NCBI GenBank assembly: GCA_027069385.1
Contig: JALXER010000220.1
Location: 1 to 5,389 of the forward strand
DNA from: Paracoccaceae bacterium
GTDB lineage: Bacteria; Pseudomonadota; Alphaproteobacteria; Rhodobacterales; Rhodobacteraceae
DNA length: 5,389 nt
Reading direction: 5' to 3'
The notes beneath the pieces were generated by a model, which saw only the letters and a list, made by a program, of their open reading frames with translations, ran no database searches and was not told where the DNA came from. Positions 5,039 through 5,389 of the stretch are shown here, one piece after another. The position numbers and the translations under genes are program-made. Numbering within the stretch: position 1 is the stretch's first letter; every line of letters begins with the position of its first letter.

Positions 5039-5389
5039 ATGGACTGTTTGGTGAAATTTCTGGCCGGGCGGATTGCCAGCTTTGGCCATGCGCTGCGCGG
5101 GCTGGCGCATGTGCTGCAAACCCAGCGAAACGCCCGCATCCATCTGGGGGTTGCGGTGCTGGTTGCGCTGTTCGGGCTGGCGGTCGGGCTGCACGCCAGC
5201 GCGTGGCTGTGGCTGGCGCAGGCGATTGCGCTGGTCTGGATAACCGAGGTGCTGAACACGGCGGTGGAATACCTGTGCGACGTGGTGTCGCCCGAGCATT
5301 CGCAAGCGGTGAAACGCGCCAAAGACATTGCTGCCGGCGCGGTTCTGATTGCCGCTGCTTATGCGGTTATAGTGGGGCTGGGTGTCTTT
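5039..5389 (+). CDS. dgkA: Diacylglycerol/undecaprenol kinase family protein, cut by the right edge
   Basis: An integral membrane lipid kinase that uses ATP to phosphorylate a membrane lipid alcohol (diacylglycerol or undecaprenol). It is open from ATG 5039 to the window end, 117 codons. The family is about 120 residues, so only a few residues are probably missing. The signature region is EVLNTAVEYLCD at 70-81: Glu70 is the equivalent of the E. coli catalytic Glu69, and Asn73 and Glu77 are present. It is followed by KRAKDIAAGAVLIAA at 92-106. Hydrophobic segments near 36-52, 56-76 and 97-117 give three membrane helices. AAGG at 5027-5030 lies 8 nt before the ATG and supports this start. The N-terminal motif reads TQRNARIHL, with Gln29 where relatives often carry a glutamate. 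The sequence looks closer to the UdpK type than to E. coli DgkA, so the substrate is uncertain. The gene is divergent from the GST gene. Confidence 0.9.
   Translation, partial: MDCLVKFLAGRIASFGHALRGLAHVLQTQRNARIHLGVAVLVALFGLAVGLHASAWLWLAQAIALVWITEVLNTAVEYLCDVVSPEHSQAVKRAKDIAAGAVLIAAAYAVIVGLGVF

Noticed and set aside
4796..5305. A 169-codon minus-strand open frame over the GST/dgkA junction
   Set aside because: It overlaps the GST N-terminus in another frame and runs antisense to the lipid kinase, whose membrane helices and signature are clear.

Overview
The window looks like chromosomal DNA from a GC-rich alphaproteobacterium, probably of the Rhodobacterales/Roseobacter type. This is an inference from codon use, the style of the DnaE sequence and the accessory genes. 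No rRNA or other phylogenetic marker is present. Both edges cut through genes.

Layout: (1) 1-2379 (+) is the C-terminal two thirds of dnaE, the catalytic alpha subunit of DNA polymerase III. It enters the window already open and ends at TAG 2377-2379. (2) 2380-3083 is about 700 bases without a credible gene, lying between two convergent genes. Its left half holds a compact element of about 259 bp (2447-2705) bounded by 56-bp inverted terminal repeats. Each repeat is a near-perfect 26-nt palindrome plus a 30-bp arm, and three more hairpins lie inside. Its right half (2706-3083) is unexplained sequence with a few weak inverted repeats. (3) 4983 down to 3084 (-) is a gene cluster: an omega-like glutathione S-transferase, slyX, an alpha/beta-hydrolase, and a small exported protein of unknown function. 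The first three are tightly coupled (ATGA overlap, then TGATG overlap). The fourth follows after 36 bp and may have its own promoter. (4) 5039-5389 (+) is a DgkA/UdpK-type lipid kinase, divergent from the cluster and cut by the right edge just before its expected C-terminus.

Functionally the window is mostly housekeeping: replication (DnaE), membrane lipid or undecaprenol phosphorylation (DgkA family), and a cluster combining thiol chemistry (GST), a small coiled-coil protein (SlyX) and a predicted lipase or esterase. The most unusual content is the hairpin-bounded intergenic element. Its two terminal palindromes differ at four base-pair positions, and pairing is kept at every one, so selection or a transposition mechanism appears to act on the folded structure. 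It is best read as a non-autonomous, MITE- or REP-like element. I cannot name its family from sequence alone. No CRISPR array, tRNA, rRNA or defence system was found.
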